Assembly (NCBI GenBank): GCA_016722525.1
Contig: JADKJB010000034.1
Span: 186,001-250,000 of the forward strand
Direction: 5' to 3'
Source: Bacteroidota bacterium
Lineage (GTDB): Bacteria; Bacteroidota; Bacteroidia; AKYH767-A; OLB10
Length of the DNA stretch: 64,000 nucleotides
The position numbers and the translations under genes were made by a program. The notes beneath the pieces are model-generated. The model ran no database searches. It saw nothing but the letters and a program-made list of their open reading frames with translations, and had not been told where the DNA came from. Positions within the stretch are counted from its first letter, which is position 1; each line of letters begins with the position of its first letter. Below are positions 63,931-64,000 of the stretch, piece after piece.

Positions 63931-64000
63931 TTTTGCTTAAATAATTTCATCCTACTTCAATGACCCTTTTCAATGACCCCTCCGCAGCGATAACGACCAA

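Noticed and set aside
1..64000. tRNA, rRNA or tmRNA genes
   Set aside because: I looked for cloverleaf-like and rRNA-conserved stretches in the intergenic regions and saw none; a tRNAscan or Infernal run would be decisive.

Overview
The window is from a member of the Bacteroidota. The evidence is the low GC content, many secreted proteins with a C-terminal type IX secretion (T9SS) sorting domain, DUF7619-type surface proteins, a fused CcoN-CcoO cbb3 oxidase, the futalosine menaquinone enzyme MqnD, and -7 promoter elements of the TAnnTTTG type. The assembly carries many single-base indels, mostly in homopolymers. Even alaS (normally essential), ppx, ccoNO, ccoI and ridA are split, so most broken frames are more likely sequence error than decay. 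Where two frames join into one recognisable protein I annotate one gene and say where the frame changes.

Layout. 1-665: broken, unidentified coding remnants. 0.67-11.1 kb (minus strand): four secreted or surface proteins, including a ~1800-residue beta-helix/PKD protein and a leucine-rich-repeat protein with a DUF7619/T9SS tail. 11.2-15.8 kb (plus): ABC exporter pair, Ppx/GppA phosphatase, and a sigma-54-type response regulator with an altered GAFTGA loop and no DNA-binding domain. 15.7-15.9 kb: repeats between convergent genes. 15.9-18.5 kb (minus): alaS. 18.6-25.8 kb (plus): M23 peptidase, two secreted proteins, a MerR regulator and a DUF7619/T9SS protein. 25.8-30.0 kb (minus): patatin, GtrA, HldD, MqnD, AI-2E-type permease.

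30.3-42.1 kb (plus) is the most notable locus: a compact hybrid NRPS-PKS. Domain order is A-T-KS-AT-ACP-aminotransferase on one polypeptide and C-A-T-TE on the next, followed by an Sfp-type phosphopantetheinyl transferase. The A-domain pocket residues point to proline for the loading module and asparagine for the last module. The predicted line is Pro + malonate, beta-amination, + Asn. The terminal thioesterase-like domain has Cys, Asn and Asn where the usual Ser, Asp and His stand. No exporter or resistance gene is visible beside it. A glutamate dehydrogenase follows.

43.5-44.0 kb holds several repeat families between convergent gdh and ridA. 44.4-53.1 kb (minus) is a full cbb3 oxidase locus (ccoI, ccoS, ccoNO, ccoQ, ccoP, ccoG, ccoH and a TauE/SafE-like membrane protein), with a plausible Crp/Fnr-type operator and promoter ahead of ccoS. 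53.3-53.8 kb is a dead RadC-type gene from a mobile element. 54.3-64 kb (plus) encodes a series of secreted proteins, including a ~2450-residue T9SS protein broken into about fifteen frames, and ends in a fragment that duplicates part of that protein's C-terminal region.
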